Origin: DATLSM01 sp035534175
Lineage (GTDB): Bacteria; Actinomycetota; Thermoleophilia; Solirubrobacterales; 70-9
Direction: 5' to 3'
Assembly (NCBI GenBank): GCA_035534175.1
Contig: DATLSM010000109.1
Coordinates: 32,197 to 96,196, forward strand
Length of the DNA: 64,000 nt
Shown: positions 52,089 through 60,280 of the stretch, piece after piece
Layout: each line of letters starts with the position of its first letter
How positions within the stretch are numbered: the stretch's first letter is position 1
Notes under the pieces: model-generated
Database searches by the model: none
What the model saw: only the letters and a program-made list of their open reading frames with translations
What the model was told of the DNA's origin: nothing
Made by a program: the position numbers and the translations under genes

Positions 52089-53009
52089 CTAGGGAGTGCG
52101 GCGGACGCTGGCCAGCAGGGTCTCCTTGATCTGGGCGATCATCTCCAGAGCCTCACTCCACTCCCGCTGCCAGACGTTTCGGCCGAAGATAACACCGGAC
52201 CCACCGGCCTCCATCACCATCCGGGTGTGGGCGAGCACGGTCTCGTCGTTGACCCTGGAGCCGCCGGAGAGGACGACCAGCGAGCGGCCGGCCGATTCCG
52301 CGCACTGGCGGATCGCCTCCTCCTGGCTCACCTCCAGCTCGTTGTAGGGAGGGGGCGTGTCCTTGTCCTTCTCGCGGTCGATCTTCGGCATGTTCAGCTT
52401 CACCACGTCGGCGCCCATCTCCATCGCCAGCCGCGCCGCGTAGTCGATCGCGTAGAAGGAGGTGGCTCCGCCCTTGGCGTCGATCGCCTCGCCGCGCGGA
52501 TAGGACCAGACGACCAGCGGCATGCCGAAGCGGTCGCAGTCCTGGCGCACACCTCGCAACTGGGCGAGATCCTCGTCCTGGCGGGGGGAGCCGACGTAGA
52601 GCGTGTAGCCGACGGCATCGGCCCCCAGTCGCACGGCGTCCTCGACGCTGGCGTTACAGGCGGAGAGCGCCCGGGAGGAGGGGGGAACCTCGGTCTTGGC
52701 GTTGATCTTGAGGATCAGCGGCACCCGCCCGGCGTAGTCGGGGTAGTACTTCTCCGCCATCCCGATCTGACAGGCCAGGGCGGAGTACCCCGCCTCGGCG
52801 GCCAGCCGGAACTGGTAGTCGGGATCCTTGGAGGCCGGGTTGGGGAAGAAGTCCCGGGGGCCGTGCTCGATGCCCTGGTCGATCGGCAGCAGCATCAAGG
52901 TTCCATTGCCGGGGCCGAACTCGAACAGCAGCCGGTGCAGGCGGGTGCGCTTGCCCGGGGCCAGGGTCGCGAGCAGGGATTTCTGCTCGGTCAGACTCTT
53001 CAACTCCAC
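52089..53009 (-). CDS. Class I fructose-bisphosphate aldolase (archaeal/DhnA type)
   Basis: The product is 306 residues from GTG 53009, with GGAGGAAA upstream. It matches the FbaB/DhnA family: LMLLPIDQGIEHGPRDFF, LKINAKTEVPP, AVGYTLYVGSPRQDED, the Schiff-base region ADVVKLNMPK, and the phosphate-binding LVVLSGGSRVND and GGSGVIFGRNVWQRE. It cleaves or forms fructose-1,6-bisphosphate in glycolysis/gluconeogenesis without metal. An inverted repeat straddles its stop codon. Confidence 0.93.
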   Translation of the reverse strand: MELKSLTEQKSLLATLAPGKRTRLHRLLFEFGPGNGTLMLLPIDQGIEHGPRDFFPNPASKDPDYQFRLAAEAGYSALACQIGMAEKYYPDYAGRVPLILKINAKTEVPPSSRALSACNASVEDAVRLGADAVGYTLYVGSPRQDEDLAQLRGVRQDCDRFGMPLVVWSYPRGEAIDAKGGATSFYAIDYAARLAMEMGADVVKLNMPKIDREKDKDTPPPYNELEVSQEEAIRQCAESAGRSLVVLSGGSRVNDETVLAHTRMVMEAGGSGVIFGRNVWQREWSEALEMIAQIKETLLASVRRTP

Positions 53010-53100
53010 GCTGTTTCCTCCTCCAGGACGGGTGCGACCGCAGTATGGCACCGGCGAAGAAAGCTGGAGGTCGGGGCGGGGGAGTTATTCTCGCTTGGTC

Positions 53101-53871
53101 ATGAGCGAGACTGAGCTCAGCGTCATCTGCAAGAACTGCGGCTCGGAGGTCAGTCCCTACGTCACCGAGTGCCCCTACTGCGGGGCGCGGCTGCGCAAGC
53201 GGGCGCCAAAACTGGAGCGGCGGGGGGACGGGCTGGAGCCGAAGCTCACGCGCCGGCGGGTGCGCCGCCCGAGGCTGCTCGGCCGCGGGCGGCTCTTCGA
53301 TCATGCCGCGGCCAGACCCTACGCGACCCTCAGCGTGATCCTCGGCTCGGCGGTGCTGCTGCTGGTGCAGAAGGCGAGCGGTGGTGCGCTCTCAACCTTC
53401 GGCGGGCTGATCGTCCCCTACCAGGGTCAGTGGTGGCGCTTCCTCACCGCGCCGTTCGCCTACGTCGACGTCGGCTACCTGTTCGTCGTGGCCGTCGGCC
53501 TGGCGATCTTCGCCACCGCGCTCGAGCGCCGTCTCGGCAGCCTGCCCGCCGGCCTGCTGCTGATCGCCTGCGGCTCGCTCGGGATGCTGGCCGCCAACGC
53601 GGTCGCCCAGGCCCAGGGGGAAATCGCGGTGGTCTGCGGCGGCAACGGGATGGCGCTCGGCGCGGTCGCCGCCTGGTTTGCGATCCGTCGCGCCGAGGCC
53701 CACCACGCGATCGACGAGGAGTACGACATGATCGGCGTGGTGGTTGCCGCCGCGGTCCTGCTCGCCCTGCCGCTCTTCGTCTCCACCGCGAACGTCTTCG
53801 CCGGGCTGGTCGGCGGCGCGGTCGGCGGTCTGGCCGGCCTCGCCGCCTCGGCGGTGCGGCCCTCCCAGTAG
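53101..53871 (+). CDS. Zinc-ribbon rhomboid-like membrane protein lacking the catalytic Ser
   Basis: The product has 256 residues. An N-terminal zinc ribbon (CKNCGSEV, CPYCGARL, about 10-31) and a basic linker are followed by a rhomboid-like six-helix fold (70-250) with WWRFLTAPFAYVDVGYLFVV. At the usual GxSG site it reads GGNGMALG: Asn182 replaces the Ser. The last helix has NVFAGLVGGAVGG with no catalytic His. It is probably a pseudoprotease that binds membrane clients. A TATTCT box (53086-53091) lies 9 nt before the ATG. Confidence 0.75.
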   Translation: MSETELSVICKNCGSEVSPYVTECPYCGARLRKRAPKLERRGDGLEPKLTRRRVRRPRLLGRGRLFDHAAARPYATLSVILGSAVLLLVQKASGGALSTFGGLIVPYQGQWWRFLTAPFAYVDVGYLFVVAVGLAIFATALERRLGSLPAGLLLIACGSLGMLAANAVAQAQGEIAVVCGGNGMALGAVAAWFAIRRAEAHHAIDEEYDMIGVVVAAAVLLALPLFVSTANVFAGLVGGAVGGLAGLAASAVRPSQ

Positions 53872-53921
53872 AGCCTCTAGGCTCCTCTCACCCCAAGCGA
53901 GCGGAAGGAGATGATCGAGCC

Positions 53922-54635
53922 ATGGAGATCAGGTTCCACGGTCAGTCGTGTTTCGAGTTGAGCGAGGGCGACACCACGGTGCTCGTCGATCCGTTCCTCA
54001 AGCCCAACAACCCGATCGCGGTTGCAACCGCGGAGGAGGTCGAGCCCACCCACATCGCGCTGACCCACGGTCATGCCGATCATGTCGCCGACGCGGTGGC
54101 GGTGGCGAGGCGGACCGGCGCCCACTGCGTGGCGATCGTCGAGTTGGCCAACTGGCTGGAATCCCAGGGCGCCGCTACGGTCAGCGATCCCAACCTGGGC
54201 GGCACGGTCGAGTTCGACTGGGGCTGGATCAAGCTGGTGCCGGCCTGGCACACGAACACGATCCCCGGCTCGGCGGAGGCGCCGTTCAGCGCCGAGCACG
54301 GGATCCCGATCGGAACCGCAACCGGGCTGCTGATCAACCTGGGCGGCCTCACCGTCTACCACGCCGGCGACACCTGCCTGTTCGGCGATATGAAGCTGAT
54401 CGGCGAGCGCAACCCGATCGACGTGGCGTTGCTGCCGATCGGTGGCCACTACACGATGGACCGCCACGACGCGGTCGTGGCGGCGGAGTTCCTCGGCGCC
54501 CCGACGGTGATCCCGATGCACTACGACACCTTCCCGGCGATCGAGACCGACGCCGGCGCCTTCAAGGCGGAGGTGGAGTCGGGGAGCTCGGCTCAGGTGG
54601 TCGTGCTCAGGCCGGGGGAGACGCACAGCACCTGA
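53922..54635 (+). CDS. MBL-fold metal-dependent hydrolase (UPF0173/UlaG-like)
   Basis: A 237-residue metallo-beta-lactamase-fold protein. The metal motif is ALTHGHADHVAD. It opens MEIRFHGQSCFELSEGDTTV, and later residues include VYHAGDTCLFGDM and VIPMHYDTFP. The branch is UPF0173-like with unknown substrate. GGAAGGAG lies 11 nt upstream of the ATG. The R2lox operator begins 5 nt after its stop, so the next gene is regulated separately. Confidence 0.9.
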   Translation: MEIRFHGQSCFELSEGDTTVLVDPFLKPNNPIAVATAEEVEPTHIALTHGHADHVADAVAVARRTGAHCVAIVELANWLESQGAATVSDPNLGGTVEFDWGWIKLVPAWHTNTIPGSAEAPFSAEHGIPIGTATGLLINLGGLTVYHAGDTCLFGDMKLIGERNPIDVALLPIGGHYTMDRHDAVVAAEFLGAPTVIPMHYDTFPAIETDAGAFKAEVESGSSAQVVVLRPGETHST

Positions 54636-54639
54636 ACAA

Positions 54640-54671
54640 ACTGGCTGGCTGGCCAGTCTTGCTGCTAGGCT
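54640..54671 (+). promoter_or_regulatory. Promoter with operator for the second R2lox gene
   Basis: ACTGGCT-GGCT-GGCCAGT (54640-54657) matches the palindrome at 10701-10718 in half-sites and 4-nt spacer, with one mismatch. A TAGGCT -10 box (54666-54671) follows after 8 nt, so the palindrome covers the -35 region. The ATG is 35 nt beyond the -10 box. The geometry is nearly the same as at the R2lox-SCP2 gene. Confidence 0.65.
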
Positions 54672-54706
54672 CGCCCCGACCGCCACCGCCCGAGCGAGGA
54701 GAGCAG

Positions 54707-55633
54707 ATGGACACCAGAGAGGCATCCGGGATCCAGTCGCGCACCGAGCGCGCCGACTTTCAGGCCACCGCCGATCCGGCGCTGATCGAGGCCGCCGACC
54801 GAACCGCCGACGTCAAGCTGCTCACCTACCAGGAGCTTTACCTGCTCTGGGAGCGCCAGCAGTGGCAGACCCAGGAGCTGGACTTCGGTCGCGACCGCGA
54901 GGACTGGCACCAGCGGATCAGCGCGGAGGAGCGCTTCCAGCGGATGTATGGGTTGTCCTCCTTCTTCATCGGCGAGCAGAAGGTGGCCGAGGAGCTGGGG
55001 CCGATCATGCGCGCCGCGCCGACCGAGGACCAGCGGATCTTCCTCTGCACCCAGATCGCCGACGAGGCGCGCCACGTCCGCTTCTTTGAGCGCTTCTACC
55101 GCGAGGTCGGGGTGCTGGAGGCCGATGGCCTCACCGAGATGCTGGCCGAGACCTCCCAGCACCTGAACGAGAACTTCTCCCGCCTCTTCGACGAGATGCT
55201 GAAACAGCGCACCGACCGACTCTCGGCCGAACCCGAGGACGCCGAGGCGCTGGTCGAGGCGATCACCATCTACCACATGGTGATCGAGGGGATGCTGGCC
55301 CTCACCGGCCAGCACTTCATCATGGACTACAACGAGCGCGAAGGGACGCTGCCGGCCTTCGTCGAGGGCTTTCAAAACGTGGCCCGCGACGAGCACCGAC
55401 ACGTCGCCTTCGGCTCTGTGTTCCTGCGCGAGAAGGCACATGAGGACGAGCGCTACAAGCTGGCGATCAAGCGCACCCTGGAGGAAGCGCTGCCGGTGGC
55501 CGACGGGGTGCTCTCACCGCCCTGGGCCGAGGACGTGGACGACTGGGAGCTGTTCGGCTACACGCTGGAGGACACGCGTAAATTCGCCGGCACCTGCCTG
55601 ATGCGCCGCCTCAAGGTGATCGGCCTGCAGTAG
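54707..55633 (+). CDS. R2-like ligand-binding oxidase (R2lox)
   Basis: The product has 308 residues. Metal ligands are E90, E120, H123 (EARH), E194, E229 and H232 (EHRH). V93 and Y189 sit where the Val-Tyr crosslink pair of R2lox is expected. VIEGMLALTG closely resembles Rv0233. R2lox proteins carry a Mn/Fe centre, bind a fatty-acid-like ligand and carry out two-electron oxidations; the true substrate is unknown. It is a paralogue of the R2lox-SCP2 protein at 9365-10654 but lacks the SCP2 domain. Shine-Dalgarno GAGGAGAG precedes the ATG. Confidence 0.88.
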   Translation: MDTREASGIQSRTERADFQATADPALIEAADRTADVKLLTYQELYLLWERQQWQTQELDFGRDREDWHQRISAEERFQRMYGLSSFFIGEQKVAEELGPIMRAAPTEDQRIFLCTQIADEARHVRFFERFYREVGVLEADGLTEMLAETSQHLNENFSRLFDEMLKQRTDRLSAEPEDAEALVEAITIYHMVIEGMLALTGQHFIMDYNEREGTLPAFVEGFQNVARDEHRHVAFGSVFLREKAHEDERYKLAIKRTLEEALPVADGVLSPPWAEDVDDWELFGYTLEDTRKFAGTCLMRRLKVIGLQ

Positions 55634-55679
55634 GGAGGCGCGCTGCCTAGCGCCTGGGCGGAGGGAGGGACGCGCCCGG

Positions 55680-57167
55680 CTAGGGAGCGGGGGGCGGTGA
55701 TTCTTCGCTTGGGGCCGGCGGCGCCGCTTCTTCCGGCGCCGGGGCCTGGGTGGCTTCGGCTTCCGGCGCCGGTTCGGCGGCGGCGGGTGGCGTCGGCGTG
55801 GGGGCCGGTTCGCCGACGGTGACCACCACCGTGCCGGAGCCGGCATGGGCGCCCGGCGAGGAGGGAATTGCGTTGGTCACGCCGACGGCGGTGGGCGTTG
55901 CGTCAGTCGACTGCCCCGCGGTGTCGGCGGTGGTGGAGGTCGTTGTCGGGGGAGCTGTCGGCGCCGAGGAGGTGGCCGGGGACCCCGACGGCGGAGCGAC
56001 CGGAGCGGTGGCCGCTTCCGGCTGTTCGATTGGCGGTTTCAGGACATGGGCCGGGGCGATCGAGGGGGCCGAGGATCTGCGGCTGATGACTCGACCGACC
56101 GGCGCACCGTGGTGCAGCGGGGCCGCGGCTTCCAGGGGCTTCATCTCCACCGCACCGGCGGCGCCGGCGGTGATCACCGCAGCGGTCACCACGCCGGCCA
56201 CGGCCTTGGTCCCGATCGCCCCGCCGAGCGCGCCGATCCCACTGGCCGCGCTGCTACCGCCGATCGCGGCGCCGACCGAGCCGACCGCTCCGGTGGCGCC
56301 CGCTCCCACTCCCGCTCCCGTCGCCCCTGCGGCGCCGGCGCTGGCGCCCGCGCCTCCCAAGCCGAGTTTGGAGGCGATGAAGCTCTTCAGTGCCAGAAGC
56401 GGGCCCACCGGTGATAGCGCCGCCAGGATCTTCTCGTCGGAGCGGACCTGGGTGCGGAACGCGGCGCACTCGTCACACTCGCGCACGTGGCGCCGAATCG
56501 GGCCGGAGACCTTGCGCAGGCCCTCCGCCGCCTCGGCCAGCTCGAGCCTGACCTCGCCGCAGGTGAGCAGGCGAGCCTGGCTGGCCTCGGCGAGTGAGAT
56601 ACGCGCCCTGACCAGCAGCGACTTGACCGACGGCACGCTGGTGTCCATCGCCTGCGCGATCTCCTCGTAGGAGAGGGCATCCATCTCCCGCAGCAGAAGG
56701 GCGGAGCGCTGCGTCTCGGGAAGCTTGCCGACGTCGGTGAGCAGCTGGCGGAACTCCTCGCGATTGTGCACCTTCTCCGCCGTGGAGGAGGCTTCGACGG
56801 CGGGGACCATGTCCATCGATTCCTGCGCGTCGGCGGTCGGCTTGCGCAGCTGGTTGAGGCAGCGGTTGCGGGCGATCCGGTAGAGCCAGGGCCGCAGGTT
56901 GATCTCGCGCTCGTCGGCGAGCATCGCCCGATAGGCGTTGACGAAGACCTCCTGCAGGACGTCCTCGGCGTCCTCGGTGGAGTTCAGCATCTGGCGGCAG
57001 AATCCGAGCAGGCGACCCTGGTAGCGGTCGACGATCGTCTCAAAGGCGCCGGTGTTGCCGTTGCGCGCCATCGCGATCAGCCGCTCGTCGCCCTGCAGCT
57101 TTAGCAGAGGTGACCGCCGGGCTAGCAGTCCGCGTTGACTGGCGTGGGTTAGGGCGGATGCCTCCAA
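55680..57167 (-). CDS. ECF sigma factor fused to zinc-finger anti-sigma-like domain, membrane helix and Pro-rich tail
   Basis: The product is 495 residues from TTG 57167 (GGAGAGAG upstream). Sigma region 2 covers about 35-105 (AFETIVDRYQGRLLGFCRQM, DAEDVLQEVFVNAYR), and sigma region 4 about 140-192 (LPETQRSALLLREMDALSYE, EEIAQAMDTSVPSVKSLLVR). Then comes a zinc-binding anti-sigma motif with C203, H227, C231 and C234 (HVRECDEC). A Gly/Ala-rich stretch leads to one membrane helix (about 322-340) and an extracytoplasmic Pro/Thr/Ala-rich tail of 150 residues. Sigma and anti-sigma are usually separate proteins. This may be a membrane-tethered sigma factor. Confidence 0.85.
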   Translation of the reverse strand: MEASALTHASQRGLLARRSPLLKLQGDERLIAMARNGNTGAFETIVDRYQGRLLGFCRQMLNSTEDAEDVLQEVFVNAYRAMLADEREINLRPWLYRIARNRCLNQLRKPTADAQESMDMVPAVEASSTAEKVHNREEFRQLLTDVGKLPETQRSALLLREMDALSYEEIAQAMDTSVPSVKSLLVRARISLAEASQARLLTCGEVRLELAEAAEGLRKVSGPIRRHVRECDECAAFRTQVRSDEKILAALSPVGPLLALKSFIASKLGLGGAGASAGAAGATGAGVGAGATGAVGSVGAAIGGSSAASGIGALGGAIGTKAVAGVVTAAVITAGAAGAVEMKPLEAAAPLHHGAPVGRVISRRSSAPSIAPAHVLKPPIEQPEAATAPVAPPSGSPATSSAPTAPPTTTSTTADTAGQSTDATPTAVGVTNAIPSSPGAHAGSGTVVVTVGEPAPTPTPPAAAEPAPEAEATQAPAPEEAAPPAPSEESPPPAP

Positions 57168-57195
57168 GATCTCTCTCCAGGGAAGGCGTTTGTAC

Positions 57196-57241
57196 CTCTA
57201 CATCTGTAGAGACACCGTAGCAGCGGAGTTGTTGCGGTCAA
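57196..57241 (-). promoter_or_regulatory. Promoter and palindrome of the ECF fusion gene
   Basis: On the minus strand a TTGACC -35 (57236-57241) and TACGGT -10 (57214-57219) are 16 nt apart. Just after the -10, a perfect inverted repeat CTCTACA-TC-TGTAGAG (57196-57211) lies around the expected transcription start. It could be an operator or a leader hairpin. Confidence 0.6.
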
Positions 57242-57278
57242 CGGAAGATCTATCTGCCGCCCAGGCCGCCGCGAGAGG

Positions 57279-57364
57279 TGCCCGGGGCGGGACTCGAACC
57301 CGCAAGCCCCCGGAGGGGCAGCGCCTTTTAAGGGCGCCGCTTTTGCCAGTTTCGCCACCCGGGC
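57279..57364 (-). tRNA. tRNA-Leu (TAA anticodon)
   Basis: An 86-nt class II tRNA on the minus strand. Acceptor arms are GCCCGGG and CCCGGGC with discriminator A. The anticodon arm is GCGCC-CTTAAAA-GGCGC (anticodon TAA), with a long variable arm and T arm GCGGGTTCGAGTCCCGC. CCA is not encoded. Confidence 0.95.
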
Positions 57365-57417
57365 TCGGCCGATGGTAGCCGTCGCTTCGAGGCCTCTATA
57401 TATAGGCTCGATGCATG

Positions 57418-58246
57418 GTGCGCCTTGGAAGCTGGATCAGGCCGGCCGGTGAGAGTCCGGTCCGGGTAGACGCCGGAGTGCCCGGTAGCAGGCCCCAGTC
57501 TCGGGGAGAGATCCCCGCGGCTGAGCGGGGCGTCGTAAGCCTCTTTGGAGGGAGCAAGCGCGCGGGCTGGGATTGCAGCCTCGTCAGAGTCACAATCGGG
57601 GAGCCGAGCCGCTCATGTCACGGCGAAGGCCACGTCCGCCAGTCCTTGATCCGGATTGGGCACGGCGGGTCCCCGCGGGGTAGGGAGACTTGCACGCGCG
57701 CAAGGTCTGATCACGGAACAAGGGAGGCCCGTCTGGCCAGCCTCCTCAGCAAAGACCGCTGGTATAAGCCGAGTGCGAAATCCAGTGGAGGCCAGCGGGA
57801 GTCCGAGGGGGTCGTAGTAGTGAGGATCGGCGTGCAGAACAACGCGCCAGTAGCGAAGGACCCTCGCTTTGATCGCGCCTGTGTTGGACGCGAGCGCCAG
57901 GACATGTCCGCACCTCAGATGCGGTCCAATCATCCCGGTGCGCCTAGGCCCACCGAGCCGTCGGCAAGCGAAATGGCCGCGATGGCCTCTTGCCGGTCGG
58001 CTGCGCGAGCATTGCCACGGTGGGGGCTATGGGCAGCGGCCAAGCGGCCGGCAGCCTCGTCGCGGCGCGCCACACGGTCCTGGTGGGGTGACTCTCCCCA
58101 GGCGGCGTGCCGACGGCAGGTGTTTGCTGGACGCGTTGCTGCGCCAGGAAGATCATCGGCAAGTCGTGTGCGGGAAAACCGCACGCACGGATTGAAAGGG
58201 GAATCTGGAAACGGGCTCGCTCAACGAGCACCGCGCCAGTGACTAC
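57418..58246 (+). mobile_element. Degenerate group II intron with truncated reverse-transcriptase ORF
   Basis: The 5' end GTGCGCC (57418) and nearby GGTGAGAGTCC fit group II intron starts. Near the 3' end a domain V-like hairpin (about 58157-58190) contains CGTGTGCGGGAAAACCGCAC then GCACGG. Its base reads AAGTCG/ATT instead of the usual GAGCCG/TTC, so the AGC triad is AGT. A short domain VI-like stem and GACTAC follow. Between them only the first part of an intron-encoded protein is readable (RESEGVVVVRIGVQNNAP, SNHPGAPRPTE, GLWAAAKRPA); the RT and maturase domains are missing. The exact 3' boundary is uncertain by a few bases. Confidence 0.8.
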
Positions 58247-58248
58247 CA

Positions 58249-59865
58249 ATGCAGGCTCACGGGGGGCGCCTTGTGGCGAAGGCATTGAGGTCGAGGGGAG
58301 TCAGTCATCTCTTCACCCTCTCCGGTGGGCATCTGTTCTCGATCTATGACGGTTGTCGCGAGGAGGGGATCGAGATCATCGATGTGCGGCACGAGCAGTC
58401 GGCCGCCTTTGCCGCGGAGGGCTTCGCCAAGGCGACCCGGCGGGTGGGGGTGGCGGCGCTGACGGCCGGGCCCGGGGTGACCAACGGGATCAGCGCGATC
58501 GCCGGGGCGCGGGCCAACGAATCGCCGCTCTGCGTGCTCGGCGGACGGGCGCCGGAGATGCGCTGGGGCTCGGGCTCGCTGCAAGAGATCGACCACCTGC
58601 CCTTCGTCTCGCCGCTGGTCAAGTCCGCCGAGACGGTGCGCGATCCGGGGCGGATAGCGGCGGCGACGGCCGCGGCGCTCGACCGAGCTCTCGCACCGCC
58701 CAGCGGCCCCACCTTCGTCGACTATCCGCTCGACGTCGTCTTCACCGAGGCCGAGGTGGAGATTCCCTCACTCCCGACGCCGGCCGGCCCTCTCCCGGTC
58801 GAGGGGGTCGAGGAGGCGGCGGCGCTGCTGGCGAGGGCCGAGCGTCCCGCGATCATGGCTGGCAGCGGCCTCTACTGGTCCCATGGAGAGGACCAGCTGC
58901 GTGCCCTGGCGGAGGCGCTGGGCATCCCGGTGTTTCTCAATGGCCTCGGCCGTGGCTGCCTCCCCGCCGATCACGAGCTGGCCTTCAGCCGCGCCCGTGG
59001 GGCCGGGTTGAATGGCGCCGACGTGGCACTCCTCATCGGCGTCCCGATCGACTTCCGTCTCGGCTTCGGCGCCAACTTCGGCGAGGAGACGAAGGTCGTC
59101 CGGCTCGATGTCGCGCCAAACGAGCTGACCGCCAACCGCACCCCCGATCTGGACCTGGTCGGCGACGTTGGCGCGAGCCTGGCGGCGATCCGCGACTCGG
59201 TGGGAGGAGGGGAGTCGCGCACCGGTCGGTGGCTGAGCGAGCTGCGGGCGGTGGAGCAGGAACGGCGTGCCGCCGAGCGGGAGGAGCTGGAGGACCCGCG
59301 CTCCCCCTTGCACCCGGTGCGCGTCTACGGGGAGCTTGGCCAGGTGCTGGAGCGCGACGCGATCGTGGTCGGCGACGGTGGCGACTTCGTCTCCTACGCC
59401 GGGCGCTTCGTTGACACCTATGAGCCCGGCTGCTGGATGGACCCCGGGCCCTTCGGTTGCCTCGGCGCCGGCCCCGGTCAGGCGATCGGGGCCAAGCTCG
59501 CCCGACCCGACCGCCAGGTCTGCCTGCTGCTGGGCGACGGCGCCTTCGGGTTCGCCGGAATGGAGTTCGACACGATGGCCCGTCACGGGATCGGGGTGGT
59601 CGGCGTGATGGGCAACAACGGCATCTGGGGGCTCGAGCATCACCCGATGAAATTCCTCTATGGCTACTCAGTCGCGGCCGAACTGCGGCCCGAGACCCGC
59701 TATGACCTGATGGTCGAGTCGCTCGGCTGCGACGGCATCTTGGTGCGCGAGCCGGGTGAGCTGAGGCCGGCGCTGGAGCGGGCCTTCGAGTCGGGCCGAC
59801 CGACCCTGGTCAATGTCCTCACCGACCCCGAGATCGCCTACCCGCGTAGGTCCAATCTGGCTTAG
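58249..59865 (+). CDS. Thiamine diphosphate-dependent enzyme (acetolactate synthase / 2-hydroxyacyl-CoA lyase-like)
   Basis: The product is 538 residues from ATG 58249. Catalytic Glu49 lies in RHEQSAAFAAEGFAK, and the ThDP/Mg motif runs from G429-D430-G431 to N456-N457. The central domain has IMAGSGLYWS. It may be an acetolactate synthase, oxalyl-CoA decarboxylase or 2-hydroxyacyl-CoA lyase; no ilvN or ilvC is nearby, so the last types are as likely. A group II intron remnant lies directly upstream, separating the ATG from a TAGGCT box at 57403. There is no Shine-Dalgarno. Confidence 0.85.
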   Translation: MQAHGGRLVAKALRSRGVSHLFTLSGGHLFSIYDGCREEGIEIIDVRHEQSAAFAAEGFAKATRRVGVAALTAGPGVTNGISAIAGARANESPLCVLGGRAPEMRWGSGSLQEIDHLPFVSPLVKSAETVRDPGRIAAATAAALDRALAPPSGPTFVDYPLDVVFTEAEVEIPSLPTPAGPLPVEGVEEAAALLARAERPAIMAGSGLYWSHGEDQLRALAEALGIPVFLNGLGRGCLPADHELAFSRARGAGLNGADVALLIGVPIDFRLGFGANFGEETKVVRLDVAPNELTANRTPDLDLVGDVGASLAAIRDSVGGGESRTGRWLSELRAVEQERRAAEREELEDPRSPLHPVRVYGELGQVLERDAIVVGDGGDFVSYAGRFVDTYEPGCWMDPGPFGCLGAGPGQAIGAKLARPDRQVCLLLGDGAFGFAGMEFDTMARHGIGVVGVMGNNGIWGLEHHPMKFLYGYSVAAELRPETRYDLMVESLGCDGILVREPGELRPALERAFESGRPTLVNVLTDPEIAYPRRSNLA

Positions 59866-60280
59866 CAATGGGGGTTTGGGCAATCGAGCGCGCGAGGACG
59901 CACCTTGAGGCGCGCGCTGCGCGAATCGGCCACCCACCTGGGTGGCCGATTCAGGCAGGTCCCCAGGACGGGCAGGGGTACGTCTTCGGGGACCTCTGTT
60001 TTTGGTGGGCTCAGACGGCGGGAGGCGCCATGATGCGGCAGTCGCCCGGGCCCTGTGCCGGAGTCCCGGTGGGAGTGCGTCCCCACCCATTCCCCGGTGA
60101 TTCGATTATCTGGCTGTCCGTCTGATCCGTCCAGCCCGCCTGTTACACACCTCCCAAAACTGGTAGGAATTTCTACCCACTTCTTTGGTTTCGAGGTTCG
60201 GCTTAACCCATCTGTCCTGCTGCCTTCAGGACGGCTGTCCATCCGGTCCCGAGCGGCTTGAGAGGTCTACGCTTGGGTAG
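59866..60280. other. 415 nt without a supportable gene; contains a strong hairpin
   Basis: A 13-bp perfect stem (GAATCGGCCACCC at 59923-59935, its complement at 59940-59952, loop ACCT) follows the ThDP gene by 57 nt. There is no T run, so it may be a U-less terminator or an mRNA-end stabiliser. The stretch around 60140-60215 is relatively AT-rich and has an imperfect palindrome (TGGTAGGAATTTCTACCCA, 60161-60179). No gene with motifs is visible. Confidence 0.5.

Noticed and set aside
51577..52092. A 171-codon plus-strand frame in the gap before the aldolase
   Set aside because: Composition is low-complexity Arg/Pro/Gly without motifs, and it contains the hairpin at 51735-51753.
57415..58242. 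A stop-free 275-codon frame across the intron region
   Set aside because: High GC makes stop-free frames common. The DNA matches group II intron landmarks at both ends and only a middle part resembles an intron-encoded protein N-terminus.
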